Made by a program: the position numbers and the translations under genes
Shown here: in pieces, positions 1 to 10,478 of the stretch
How the letters are laid out: each line of letters begins with the position of its first letter
How positions within the stretch are numbered: the stretch's first letter is position 1
NCBI GenBank assembly: GCA_014529385.2
Contig: CM043962.1
Coordinates: 37,975,098-38,039,097, forward strand
Direction of reading: 5' to 3'
Length of the DNA: 64,000 nucleotides
From: Adiantum capillus-veneris
Taxonomy: Eukaryota; Streptophyta; Polypodiopsida; Polypodiales; Pteridaceae
The notes under the pieces: generated by a model
The model's database searches: none
Told to the model about the DNA's origin: nothing
The model's input: the letters and a program-made list of their open reading frames with translations, nothing else

Positions 1-2149
1 GGACGCAAGCCCTCTGTGGCACACCTACGCGTGTTTGGGTGTCCGGCCTTCGTGCATGTGCCAAAGGAGAAGCGGACAAAGCTGGATCCCAAGTCCAAGA
101 AGATGATCTTCGTTGGATACAGTCAGGAGTCCAGTGGATTTCGCCTTCATGATCCGGTCACCAAGGCCACTACAGTGAGTCGTGATGTTGTCTTTGATGA
201 GCAGTTCATTGGCTCTTCAGAGGGGGCGTCTACTTCGGAGCCTTCTACATCGACCTCTCTCTCCCTTCCCGCACCAGTCAGGCCTCCACCTCCACCTCCA
301 CCACTACCTAGACCTCTACCACAGTAGCCAGTACCTACCTTGGATCATGCTGATTCTGACACCGACTCTTTCCAGTCTGCAGATGATCCCGAGGACCCTC
401 CAGAGGACGTAGCAGCAGCACCTCGGGAGCGACTTGTACCTGGTTGGCTTTATTCGACAGTTTCTTCTTCTGGATTGACGGAGTTACCACAGCCGCAGGA
501 GCCTGGGCAACCTAGACGCTCAGCACGCCTTCAGCAGCGAAGTTAGGTATACGAGGGCAACGAGTTCGTGAACTTTGCTGTCATGACGCGGATTTCTTCT
601 GCGGCCCCAGAGCCCTCTTCAGTGAAAGAGGCCCTTGAGTCTAACTCTTGGAAGTGTGCGATGCTTATGGAGCTCGACGCTATTGAGCGGAATGGTACTT
701 GGAAGCTTGTTCCTCGACCTAAGAAGCGGAAGATTGTTGGGACGCGCTGGATCTTCAAGACGAAGTTCAAAGCCGACGGCCATCGAGAAGCACAAGGCGA
801 GACTTGTGGCCAAGGGCTATGCACAACGCCCTGGCGTTGACTTCGACGAGACTTTCGCTCCGACCGCTCGGATGACTACTATACGGATGTTACTCTCCTT
901 AGCAGCCCACTACGGCTGGCCTATCTATCAGATGGACGTCAAGAGTGCCTTCCTCAACGGTACTCTTACAGGGGAGATTTATGCTGAGCAGCCGTCGGGT
1001 TTTGCGAAACCTGGCTTCGAGGACTACGTCTGTCGACTGTACAAAGCGCTATACGGCCTGAAGCAGGCTTCCAGGGCCTGGTATCAGAGGATTGATGATT
1101 TTTTCATTAGTCTCGGGCTGAAGCGTACACATGGTGACGCGAACTGCTATGTAGCATCAGAGGGCAGTTTGGTTGCTATTGTTATTGTATATGTTGATGA
1201 CTTGATCTTTTCAGGTTCTTGGACAGTCAGGATCCGCTCCATCATGCAGTCTTTGGAAAAGACATTTGAGATGACGGATTTGGGCTTGCTACACTTCTTC
1301 CTGGGTTTTGAGATTTACCAGACACCTCATGGCATCTTCTTCTCTTAGCGGAAGTATGCTACGGATATACTTGACCGACACAGAATGGGACAGTGCAGAC
1401 CTATAGGCACTCCACTTGAGCCCGGGGAGAACCTTTCTATCCATGATCCCTCAGCTCGGGTTGACCAGACTCAGTACCGCAATGTTGTAGGCTGTTTAGT
1501 GTGGCTTACCTATTCACGCCCAAACATCTGCTATGCTGTTTCTATTCTGAGTTCCTTTTCCTCCAAGCCTCGGCAGCGACACTGGAAGTGTGCTCTTTGT
1601 ACGACGAGGTACATTTCTAGCACGGTTTATCTGGGGATCTTCTATCGTCGCTCAGGCGGTTCCACACTTTGTGGATGGTGCGATTCGGATTGGGCTGGCA
1701 ATCCCGACACTCGGCGCTGGACTACAGGAGTCGTTTTCACACTTGGCTCAGGACCTATCTCATGGAGCAGCAAGAGGCAACCTACCGTTGCGCTCTCATC
1801 TACAGAGGCGGAGTACCGTGCAGCTTGCTACACTGCGTGCGAGGGCATTTGGCTACGGAGACTTCTGGGGGAGCTGGGGTTCCCACAGATTGCAGCGACA
1901 CTTCTTTCCTGCGACAACCAGAGTTGCATCGCCATCGCCAAGACTCCGGTCTTCCATGCGAGGACCAAGCACATTGAGGTGCAATATCACTATGTAAGCG
2001 AGAGGATTCTGGCTGGAGATTTGCGATTGGAGTACGTCCGTACGGCGGACAATGCTGCAAACATCTTCACCAAGGCTGTTTCCCAACAGACTTTGGCTTC
2101 TATTCACCGCATTCTTTCTGTTTGCTCAGCATCCGGTGCTGAGAGGGGG
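1..2149 (+). pseudogene. Ty1/Copia pol, 3' part (integrase C-terminus, reverse transcriptase, RNase H)
   Basis: This is the distal half of a Copia polyprotein, entered mid-integrase at the window edge. The integrase C-terminal region reads HLRVFGCPAFVHVP and FVGYSQESSGFRL near 20-170, typical of Copia. The reverse transcriptase lies at about 560-1350 ([32 protein letters not shown], then [11 protein letters not shown] with the catalytic YVDD). RNase H lies at about 1660-2100 (DWAGNPDTRR, LSSTEAEYRA, ARTKHIEVQYHYV). Copia order (INT before RT) distinguishes it from Gypsy. It is broken: a stop near 325, a frameshift near 770-800 inside RT, and a stop at 1346-1348. The reading frame therefore cannot make an intact polyprotein. 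It is followed directly by a polypurine tract and the 3' LTR. Confidence 0.93.
2139..2149 (+). promoter_or_regulatory. Copia polypurine tract
   Basis: A purine run (GAGAGGGGG preceded by GCT) lies immediately before the LTR start TGTTAGAG. This is the position and composition of the primer for plus-strand DNA synthesis in LTR elements. Confidence 0.8.
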
Positions 2150-2494
2150 TGTTAGAGTTACATCTCCGGCTGCTTCACACTTCATGTTGTACGGCTAGTA
2201 TGGTCCGGGTTGGCCACCCATGTCATGCACTTAGCCTAGGGTCACATGTGCACATTGAACATGGTCATTCCTTTTTCCATTCACCTCGGCCACATTGGAT
2301 GGTTTTATACCTTAGGGTATTTTTTCCCATGAGGGTCGTGGGGCCTTTTATCTCATGAGGTTGTGGGGGCCTTGGGGCCTAGTATATATGCTAGGCCCAC
2401 CCCACATGTATTCATCATCTTTGTACACTTACGATAGTAGAGAGGTTCCATTGGGAACCCGTTTACCCACTCTCTCTCCATTCCAGCGTTGGCA

Positions 2495-2568
<74 letters not shown>

Positions 2569-2577
2569 ATTCTCACA
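2150..2577 (+). repeat. Copia 3' LTR
   Basis: The LTR begins TGTTAGAGTTACA and ends TCTCACA, so it has TG...CA termini. A related LTR at 40124-40545 starts TGTTAGACTTACA, shares GTACGGCTAGT and the (TC)n block, and is followed by a primer-binding site; this fixes both boundaries. The LTR holds a TATATATG motif near 2383 and a long (TC)n tract at 2498-2560. Sequence after 2577 is element A (- strand), so the Copia element inserted into A. The expected target-site duplicate is ttcat at 2578-2582, with its partner outside the window. Confidence 0.85.
2498..2560. repeat. (TC)n microsatellite inside Copia LTR
   Basis: About 30 uninterrupted TC dinucleotides lie in the distal half of the LTR. The related Copia LTR at 40124-40545 has the same repeat in the same place, so it belongs to the element rather than being a chance expansion. 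Confidence 0.95.
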
Positions 2578-2742
2578 TTCATTCTGTGCTCGGCTCACAC
2601 GGTAAGATGGCCGGTTTGGTGGTGTGCTTCCAGATATTAGATCAATGGTATGATCTTCAGGACCAGCAGGTGGTAACTCTCCTGGTAGGCCCTCTGAGAG
2701 ACAATCAGCGTGAGTGGAGAAAACCTTGGCGTTCTTTATCAA
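2578..2742 (-). pseudogene. Element A: linker and start of reverse transcriptase
   Basis: The - strand frame reads KNAKVFSTHADCLSEGLPGELPP and then DHTIDLISGSTPPNRPSYRVSRAQNE. This is the region just upstream of Gypsy RT, where the ..PYRVS..E motif leads into the RT thumb/finger start. The same segment occurs at 13330-13450 (D) and 45490-45660 (H). The frame is cut by the Copia LTR just after this motif, so the catalytic RT core is missing here and should lie left of the window. Confidence 0.85.
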
Positions 2743-2814
2743 GTTTAGACATATTTGTCCTATCCTTATCGTTCAATTCTTTCAAAAAGATAGAGTAAAC
2801 AAAGAGACTGGATT

Positions 2815-3336
2815 TCATGAAATGGCGGAAGTCGATACAATAGGGACAGACTCGCCCTTCAATTTAATATGAAGTACAATTGTTCTGCCCTTTTTTGTAG
2901 TCAAAGTCGCTTTTCTCGCCCGATAATTGACCACGGCGTTGTTCTTGTGGTACCAGGGAAACCCTAAGAGAACATCACAACCCTCCAAAGGCATTATGAA
3001 GAAGTCCTCATGCCCCAAATACCCCTGACAATGCAACCAAAGTTTGCCAATGACAGGTGTAATGGCTACGTCCCTGTCGGGTGCCGCTAGAACTGCCTCT
3101 GCAAGTGGTCCCATCCGATCGGGAGTAATCTCGAGCTGCGCCGCCAATTCTGGTGAAATGAAGTTGGCCTTGGCTCCTCCATCAAAGAAAATCAAGGCGT
3201 CTTGATCTTTCACTTTGCCCCAAGCTCGGCAAAGTTCTGTACTCTCATCCATGGTGTTGGGATCGGTACCCACACAATCTGGAACCCGTCCTGTTTTCAT
3301 CTTGCCTTTTCGTCCATGTTCCTCAGCTGCTCTCAA
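2815..3336 (-). pseudogene. Element A: aspartic protease (retropepsin) region
   Basis: The frame contains DALIFFDGGAKANFISPELA followed by a typical retropepsin C-terminal block ending CDVLLGFPWYHKNNAVVNYR. In Gypsy elements this domain cleaves Gag-Pol. The catalytic triad is normally D-S/T-G, but here it is D-G-G. Copy D has the same D-G-G (near 14390), so the change predates these copies rather than being a private mutation. The domain directly follows the zinc-knuckle part of gag in a neighbouring frame. Confidence 0.85.
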
Positions 3337-4868
3337 ACTCTCAGGCTTGTCGTCGTCCTTATCATTCTGTTCTTTCTGTGCCTTTTTAGGGCACTTCGCG
3401 GAGATGTGTCCATGTTCCCCGCATCCAAAGCACTTCCCCTCCTTGATGAATCGAGCTCGCTCTTGAGGAGTAAGCTTGGGTCGTGCATCGTTTTTCTCTG
3501 GGTTGCTCTTTTTCTTTCTACTTCCATTCCCGGAAGTCTGTTCGGCTGTTCGGCTCGTTGTGTCATGGCCTCATCTGTGGGGTAGGTCAGACTGCCAGAG
3601 TGAATGGCAAAAGCCCGCTTTGCATGACTCATCAACTCCTGAATAGAAGCTGACTTCTGCTCCAAGTAGTGATCTCGGATCTCTGTAGGTAGACCCAAGG
3701 TGAACCGCTCAATCTGTTCTCTGAACGAGATTTTCTTGAATGAAGAGGCGGGTAGAAAAGAGCTCGAGAATCTCTCACAGTAAGCATTGATTGTATCTTT
3801 CTTGGTCATCCGAAGATGGTTCCAAGCAGCTCATATATCTCGTTCATATTCTTGCGTCAACCAAGAAGAAATAAAAAGCTTCTTAAATTTCAGCCATTTA
3901 ACTGGCGCAGTCTTGTTTAAAAGAAGCGTGGACCACCAAGTATGAGCATTCCTGTCAAAGTAAGAGGCAGCTCTCCGAATCTTGGAGTGCTCTGAATAGC
4001 GTCCTCCCGCGAAAGCGATGTCAAACTGTTGTATAAAAGACAAAGCTTTCGAAGCATCTGAGTATCCTGAAAAAGTATCAAACTTGATGGAGTGGCTACC
4101 TTCCTTAAACTCTCGGACTTTCTTGCTTTTATCTTCGAGAAAGTCATACTGGTTGGCTTTATAAAAGTTCTTGTTCGCATACAAGTTTCCATCATCAGAA
4201 TCTGAGCTGTCTGTAGACGAGTCCTCAGTAGAACTGTCAGGCTCTGGGCGAGATTTAGCCTTCTTTGCCTTTTTCTTGCCCTTTGTGAAGCTTTGTTTCT
4301 TGCTTCGCTTTTTACCTTTTCTGTCTTCTTCGCTCGAATCTGAAGAGCTAGAAGAATTGTCAGAAGAAGAAGAAGAAGAACTTGCTACTCCTTCAAATCG
4401 AACACGCTTCTTCTGTTTCTTTGCCTTGTCAAATGTCTACTGACGACCCAAATATCCCGAGAAGTCAGTGCTTTTCTTCTACTTTTTGCCGTGCTTTTTG
4501 GCTTTCTTTTGCGCGTCAAAAAGCTGAGCAATCCGTGCATCAACCACCTCTTGTAATTCCTTCTCTGAATACTCTTTGTGATCAGAAGATTTCTTGAGAG
4601 CGGGTTTCAGGGGTGGTGTAGTGGTTTTCTGCCACTGCGCATGCACTTCCTGAAAAGGAGTCTCGCTCATATATTTTGCCAATTTCGGATCCTTCGCAAA
4701 ACTAAGCATCATCTTTGTTGCATCGCCGATCAATTGACGACGCTTCATCTCTCTTTGCTCCGCCTGAGTAGGCCGAGGTGGGCCATACTCTCTGCCGGAA
4801 TCTTCGTTGTGATCCTTGCCCGCATCTCCAGATGCAGAGGGAGTCGACTGATCCTTGCGTGAAGCCAT
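3333..4868 (-). pseudogene. Element A: Gag (basic/Ser-rich N-part, capsid, zinc knuckle)
   Basis: The start is taken as the ATG at 4866-4868 (MASRKDQSTPSASGD), 58 bases after the primer-binding site. Parts in order: an N-terminal helix-rich segment (to ~4480); a low-complexity stretch alternating acidic Ser-rich (SSSSDSSEED) and Lys-rich (KKAKKAKSR) blocks (4200-4400); the retrotransposon-gag capsid fold (FDTFSGYSDASKALSFIQQF ... WWSTLL ... WLKFKKLF, 3850-4180); and a CCHC zinc knuckle, CFGCGEHGHISAKCP, read in a shifted frame near 3390-3440. In-frame stops near 4479, 4436 and 3831 and a frameshift near 3440 disable it. Confidence 0.85.
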
Positions 4869-4926
4869 AGGTGCCGCGGAAAAAAAAATTGGGGATCGGA
4901 TTTCCCGTAGAAGAGAAATCGGCGGT

Positions 4927-4938
4927 GCTCTGATACCA
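4927..4938 (-). promoter_or_regulatory. Element A primer-binding site (initiator tRNA-Met type)
   Basis: On the - strand the 12 bases TGGTATCAGAGC follow the LTR end TGTTACA by one base. They match the plant tRNA-iMet 3' end complement used to prime minus-strand synthesis. Confidence 0.92.
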
Positions 4939-5253
4939 CTGTAACAGACTTGGACACTCCAAGTCAAAAATCAATCGCGACAGCACCAAATAACCACTTC
5001 AAAACAATTCACAGATCACAATAGATTTGCACTGGCCCGGCGGAGTTCCGCGCCTAGAGATATTGGCCCAAAGACTGGCGCCCCTTTCGGTATTTCTTTA
5101 TGTATTAAATCAATGTCAAAGTACAAAGAGCGGTTAGGGTTTCACTCTCAGACTCTGCGTCGAGATGCTCTGAGAAGTGAGCCCTAAACCGTGAATATAA
5201 AGATTACGAGGGATGCCCAAAAGCGAAGCCCCAAAAGCTTATCATTAAAAGTA

Positions 5254-5256
5254 ATT

Positions 5257-5329
<73 letters not shown>

Positions 5330-5343
5330 GAGAGCAACTAAAG

Positions 5344-5409
<66 letters not shown>
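5254..5409. repeat. (TC)n microsatellites in LTR of element A
   Basis: Two long TC dinucleotide runs, together about 130 bp, are split by a short unique segment (ATGAGAGCAACTAAAGCAA). They expand this LTR relative to its relatives, which lack the block. Confidence 0.95.
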
Positions 5410-5416
<7 letters not shown>

Positions 5417-5515
5417 CTTGCGTAGCAAAAAGCTAGCAAAAATTGCATCGCTCATTGCTTTTTCCCCATCTCCGCAATTTTCGAAAACTTTTGCCACGTG
5501 GCATGGCCGCTTGAT

Positions 5516-5660
5516 TTTAGGGTTTCCAGCCATTTTAGGGTTTCAGCCAGCAGTTAGGGTTAGGGTTTCCAGAAATTAGGGTTTTTGCAAAATTAGGGTT
5601 TATGGTAGAAATTAGGGTTTGCAGGATTTTTAGGGTTTCTGGCAGAAATTAGGGTTTTTG
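5516..5660. repeat. Telobox-like TTAGGGTTT array
   Basis: Eight TTAGGGTTT copies plus one extra TTAGGG occur at irregular 15-18 base spacing, separated by short variable spacers (AGAAA, GCAAAA, GGTAGAAA). The unit matches the plant telomere repeat/telobox (AAACCCTAA on the LTR sense strand). It is not a perfect telomere array. Confidence 0.9.
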
Positions 5661-5691
5661 CTGTCGGTAGCCAGGTCATCACTTTGTGACA

Positions 5692-6869
5692 AGAATAATG
5701 TGTTCATCTTCAATTTTTGGCACATAAGAAGATAAGTCTGCAACACGCGAATCTCCTTGAATATACTGTTTGAGTCAGGAAATGTGAAAAGTTGGATGAA
5801 TTTTTCTCCATGAAGGCGGAAGTTCCAACTCGTAGCTAAGAATTGAATTCTTCTTGATGATCTTGAAAGGTCCATAGAAGTGAGGTCGCAATTTTGGGAA
5901 GACTGACTTCACTGTTTTGTAGCGATGAGGTGCTACATAGAATAAGACCAACTCGCCTTTTTTAAATTTTGCATATCGACGATGCTTATTTGTCTGCTTC
6001 TGATAACTTTGTTGAACATTTAGCAATTTATCTCGAATTTGTAGAAGGACATCTTGCATTTCTTGAACCAATTGATCTGCTAACGCTACTTTGTGTTGAA
6101 GAACAAAGTTCGTAGGCTCAAGAGGAGCATGTCCATATGCTGCTTGAAATGGTGTCATTTGAGTTATCGAATGAGGAAAGTTATTATAAGCAAACTCCAC
6201 AAGTGGCAAATAATCCTCCTAAAATGCTAATCGAGTTTGAATGTAATGTCGAAGCATCTCTTCTAAACTTTGGTTCACTCGTTCTGTTTGACCATCTGTT
6301 TGAGGATGGTAGGCTAAACTGAACAATAGATTGGTGCCCAGAGACTTGAATAGTGATGTCCAGAAATGTCCTGTAAACTTTTGGATCTCCATCGAATATG
6401 ATGGATTTTGGTAATCCATGCAATCTGAAAATATGTTGTACGAACAATGTTGCAACATCCGGAGCAGAAACTGTTTTCTTGCAAGGTATAAAATGCGCCA
6501 TTTTGGAAAATGGATCAACTACCACAAGAATTTGAGCATTGCCTTTATAAGGGATCGAGGCAAAGTGGTAATAAAATCCATGCTGATACTTTCCCATCTT
6601 TCGTTAGGCACGGGTAAAGGTTGAAGTAAACCTTGAGGTAACTGTTGAGAAGCTTTCATGATCTGACATGAGTGACAAGCTTTCACAAACTTAATAACAT
6701 TTGCTTGCATCTGCGGCCAAAAATATGTTGCTGAGAAAAGCCGATATGTTTTGTTAATTCCAAGATGTGCAGCAAAAGGTACTTCATGATGTTCCTGTAT
6801 CAAAATCTTCCTCAAAGATCCTTTGTGTGGAATACAAATACGATCCATGTAGTAGAGTAACTCATCCAC
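5692..6869 (-). pseudogene. Element C: integrase (H2C2 zinc, DDE core, C-terminal region)
   Basis: Read from 6869 downward. The H2C2 zinc domain has HHEVPFAAHLGINKTYRLF ... CHSCQIMK. The DDE core follows in another frame (VVVDPFSKMAHFIPCKKTV, HIFRLHGLPKSIIFDGDPK, then SLAYHPQTDGQTERVNQSLE). The C-terminal part has LVEFAYNNFPHSITQMTPFQ and the ELVLFYVAPHRYK-type GPY region. It ends HPTFHIS-stop-LKQYIQGD, where the chromodomain or C-terminal tail would follow. At least two frameshifts (near 6597 and 6210) and stops are present. Integrase inserts the cDNA into host DNA; this copy is dead. Confidence 0.9.
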
Positions 6870-7181
6870 TATTGTATCCTATGGTCCTCTGCTTGCAAAG
6901 ACCTTACCCTATAGGCTTATTTTTGGTTTCTCATGTCTTTGGATTTTATTTTCTTTTATCTTATATATTTTCCCTTTGTGGCTATGATGTTTTACAAAAA
7001 AAATACATCAAATTTTGTGTAGAGAGAGCGTGTAGAGTCTTTCATAGGCACCTTTCAAATCATTGACATTGACATCAAAAAGCTCTTACATGCTTCTTAT
7101 GGATCGCCTAATTGTGGTGGCAAGGAAATATACTTATGTGGTCATACGTACATGACACCATATACTAATGGGTGAAGCACT
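6870..7181. other. Unidentified AT-rich filler replacing RNase H of element C
   Basis: The flanks are RT (YLDD...) on one side and the integrase zinc domain on the other. RNase H would be expected but is absent; instead about 310 bases of AT-rich sequence (TTTTATTTTCTTTTATCTTA and similar) carry no recognisable domain in any frame. A deletion with filler, or an insertion plus deletion, would explain it. I see no terminal repeats. Confidence 0.6.
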
Positions 7182-7916
7182 TCAATTTCCCTCCTGCCAA
7201 TTTTGCAAGTGTTCTTTGTGATCTGCCATGGTTTTATTGAAGACAAGGATGTCGTCGAGGTACACGATCACAAATTTATCCAAATAAGGGCCAAAAATTT
7301 CATTCATCAAGGTCATGAAGGTTGCTGGGGCATTGGTTAACCCAAAAGGAATGACTAGAAATTCATAATGATCATACTTTGTCCGAAAAGCTGTTTTGTA
7401 TTCATCGCCAATTCTAATGCGAATCTGGTGATAACCTGACTTCAAGTTGATCTTGGAATAGACCCTTGAACCCAATAGTTGATCAAAGAGTTCATCGATG
7501 CGAGGTAAAGGAAATTTGTTTTTTATCGTCATCTTATTGAGAGCACGATAATCATTGCAAAGATGCATAGAGCTATCCTTCTTTTTTACCAATAAGACTG
7601 GAGTGCCAAAAGAACTTTTGCTGGGACGGATATGACCTTTATTCAATAAATCTTCCAATTGTCACTGAATTTCTTGAGATTCTGAATATGAAACTGGATA
7701 AGGAGCTCGAACTGGAGGAGGTTGTCCAAGAATCAAATCGATTGTATGATCCACAGGAAGACGAGGAGGTAATGTAGTTGGGAGCTCATCAGGAAATAAG
7801 TCCACGAATGGTTTAAAGAAGGGCTGTTGCAAGTAAGCAGTGGGTGATGTTGAGGATTTTGATATTTCTTCCGTTTTTGCTTCTTTTTCTCGCAACATAC
7901 CAAGGCTGTTGCACAA
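7182..7916 (-). pseudogene. Element C: reverse transcriptase
   Basis: The order is DHTIDLILGQPPPVRAPYPVS (7690-7760), then [68 protein letters not shown], and the catalytic [12 protein letters not shown] with YLDD near 7255. This is the Ty3/Gypsy RT fold. A stop separates the first block from the rest near 7660. The sequence ends shortly after the thumb ([10 protein letters not shown]) at the filler boundary. Confidence 0.92.
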
Positions 7917-8606
7917 TCACGCTTGCGAACCAAAGGCTTAACTTGTAAAGCTGAGACCAAGGTGATCGGCTTTGCATTAAAAAGACCACGAAGTTCCACT
8001 TCTCGATGATCATGATAAAGCCGAATGGAATGATCTCTGAAACTGATGACAGGATCATATGAAACTGATGACAGGATCATACTGATACAGCGAAGATTGA
8101 CCAAGAATCATGTCGTAGTGTGATAAGGGCATTATTGCAAAGCTTAACTGATCTCGGTAATCCCGAATTTGAAATTGTAACTGTTGAAGTTTCCTGTTGC
8201 AGTTCAAAAATGAATCATCTGCAAGTTCCACTTGAAAAGCTTCCAAACTCTGTTGGGTTGGTAGGTGAAGCTTGCTGACTAAAGAAGTGCTGACAAAATT
8301 TGTGGAACATCCACTATCTATGAGCACATTGATTGGATGTTGACCAATGAAACCAAGAAGACTGAGTATCTGGTTAGAAAGATCAATAGGAACTGAGGTG
8401 CGATTGTGGGCATTTAGCATTAAGGCGCTAACCACTTTGGATATTCTAATCGCACGAATTGCTTGTTTGCCTTTGTCCTTTATAGGAGGGGGACAGTGTT
8501 CTGAATCTGTACATGACTCCCTATTTGAATTTTGCCGTATATTTAAAGGGTTTGGACGCTTCGGGTATGCATACCACCTGTGTGATCCACCACAAATTGT
8601 GCACAA
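7917..8606 (-). pseudogene. Element C: zinc knuckle and aspartic protease
   Basis: The frame begins CTICGGSHRWYAYP, a CCHC knuckle whose last Cys reads Tyr. It then has HPINVLIDSGCSTNFVS (canonical DSG catalytic triad near 8290) and ends with SFAIMPLSHYDMILGQ, the usual retropepsin hydrophobic block. The frame shifts around 8060, where a short duplicated segment (gaaactgatgacaggatcat occurs twice, 8038-8080) has been added. The linker to RT (7800-8050) is degenerate. Confidence 0.88.
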
Positions 8607-9712
8607 TCCTGTGTTGTTGGACTGAGAGGTGGAGGGAGCCGATGAAGAGGCTTGTTGCTCTACTGAACCATTACGACGGCCGTTACGTCGGCGGTCGGAC
8701 CGAAACTGTCCTCGATTCCGATTGTTGTTGCTGAAAGAGGAACTGTTATATGAAGGTGCTGCTTGTCCAGAGAACCGAGGCGAAAAAGACTGCTATCTAG
8801 AAAATTGTTGTACAGAAGACTGAGGCTGCTGTAGTGAGCACCGATTAGGATTAAAGTTGCTTGGGTGACCACGTTGAGAAAAGCGGCCACTGGTTGAAGA
8901 CTGATTGCCCATAAATGAGGTCTGTGTTGGACGGCGATTGTCTCCAAGCCGTTCGACATAAGCAATGATAGCATCCAATGTAGTTGGGTTAAACTTTTGC
9001 ACATCCTCCTTCAGGTTGGGTTCTAGTCTGTCGATAAAACTGTGTAGTTTATCCGAGGAACTGAGGGTCTCTATCTCCAGAGTTAGCCTTTGGAACTCTG
9101 TGATATACGCGGCCAAGGAACCTGTTTGGTTCAGGCGGCGGAGAGCAGACCGGGCATGAAAGTCCACATTCGCAGGTTCAAATGCTTTGCGAATGGAGCG
9201 CCGGAATTTGTCCCATGAAGGGGTGCGTTACCGTCAGCAACTCTACGTTGCCACCACAGGAATGCTGTATCTTTCAATAATGAACTGGCTAATGCAACTT
9301 TCTTACTTTCCACCAAGTCCGTATTAGACAGGTAGACCTCCATCTTAAATATCCATTGATCTAGCACGCGCTTATCGCTGCGACCATTGTATGGTTCTGG
9401 CATCTTAACATCGAGCTTCTTTTTCTGTGCGGAATTAAATTTTTTATAAAGAAGCTGTAATTCAATATTATCTACCTCTGCTGTAAGGTCTGGTTCGTCT
9501 TCGTGTGCGTCCACTGAAGCTTCTGAGGAAGAGGGTGTAGCAGCAGAAGGATTTGCTCCAGAAGAAGTATGTGTTTGTTGCATCTGCTCCAAACGAGTGT
9601 TGAGGGAAGCAAGACTTGTTGTAAAAGTCTGTTGTAAAGCTTCCATTTGTTCCTTGAGGAGAGCAAGCATCGATGCTTGCTGGCCATCTTCTTCTGCTTG
9701 GGACGTTGACAT
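8607..9712 (-). pseudogene. Element C: Gag
   Basis: The start codon is at 9712 (MSTSQAEEDGQQASMLALL). An N-terminal coiled-coil-like helix (LLKEQMEALQQTFTTSLASL) is followed by the retrotransposon-gag capsid fold (KMPEPYNGRSDKRVLDQWIF, then LLKDTAFLWWQRR). After a frameshift near 9200 come RALRRLNQTGSLAAYITEFQ and a Gln/Ser/Asn-rich C-terminal region before the knuckle. This is the structural protein forming the virus-like particle. A frameshift near 9180-9220 and another near 8790 break it. Confidence 0.85.
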
Positions 9713-10478
9713 GGTTCTGCCTCAGAGAGAGTATCGAGGAGACGCTGGAGAAGTATGGGGCATGTAGACAGGAGAAGCTGGTTCTAACGATTCGCCAAGC
9801 TCTGCTGGGAAGTCGGAATCGAAATCCGAATCCTCGAGATCCTCGATCTCTTCCACTGGAGGTGTCTTTGTTGGAGCGGGCGACAGAGGTGTGTACTCCG
9901 GAATGCGTAACTAGCTGTGAACACGTACTAGGGACTGGAGGGATATAATATTGTTGACAACGTCCACTCTGCACTCTACCAGTGAGTAGGCAAGATGGGG
10001 GTAGCGCCCAAGTATAAACTTGTAATGCTGAAGGTGTTGAGAGTCGCAGGTGAGAAAAATATGCCACACCACCCAAGTTTGGAACTGTGTCTCGTGGCGG
10101 TGGGTGACGTAAAGTAAATATGCCTGCTGGACCGGTATGGCGTGTGGCACGGGAACAGGTGCAGGGATGGGTTCTGGAACGGGGTTTTGGAGAATCCGGA
10201 ATAATAATGACCTCTGGTGCGGGTGCGGCCAATTGTTCGGGCTCTGGAGTATTGGAAATAAGGATTACCTCGGGTGTCGGGAGCGGGTATATCGGCAAAA
10301 CTGCGTCGGGAATCTCGTCTATGTACGAGAGATAAGGCACTGGAATCCAAAATTGATCGCCATCCATTGCGTGCATGAAGCCGATGCGAGAAAATTGCCA
10401 GCGCTGGAAGAGGGAATCCACCACGCGGGGGAGAGAGTAAAGTCTGGATTCGTGATTTGCGCCATCAGTTGCATACAC
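9713..10478 (-). CDS. Extra proline-rich ORF in leader of element C (unrecognised)
   Basis: An open frame runs from an ATG at 10478 into the 5' end of gag in an overlapping frame. I do not recognise a domain. Its N-terminal third is acidic and Pro-rich, with two related segments, TPEVILISNTPEPE and APEVIIIPDSPKP. Both have a hydrophobic V/I core next to D/S, resembling SUMO-interacting motifs. The C-terminal half is basic and Ser-rich. It sits between the PBS and gag, where most Gypsy elements have only untranslated leader. It could be an accessory ORF, a former gag extension, or chance; codon bias gives no decision by eye. Confidence 0.4.

Larger units (their letters stand above)
2578..5691 (-). 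mobile_element. Ty3/Gypsy element A, 5' part, truncated by Copia insertion
   Basis: Read on the - strand: LTR (5691-4940), primer-binding site, gag, protease, and the start of RT, where it is cut at 2578 by the Copia element. Homology to D (11591-16743) and H (42863-49466) is clear throughout, so A, D and H are one Gypsy lineage. H and I carry a C-terminal chromodomain, which makes the lineage a chromovirus. A's LTR lies inside element C: sequence at 5692 continues C's integrase C-terminus. A is therefore younger than C and older than the Copia copy. Confidence 0.9.
4940..5691 (-). repeat. Element A 5' LTR (752 bp)
   Basis: On the - strand it starts TGTCACAAAGTGATGACC (5691) and ends TTACA (4940), with TG...CA termini followed by the PBS. 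It carries the shared LTR core (GAAATACCGAAAGGGGCGCC, around 5083-5103), two long (TC)n blocks (5254-5330 and 5348-5409), a palindromic G-box GCCACGTGGC at 5493-5502, and eight telobox-like TTAGGGTTT copies at 5516-5660. The G-box and teloboxes lie in the U3 part, upstream of the TATA-like core. Confidence 0.9.
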
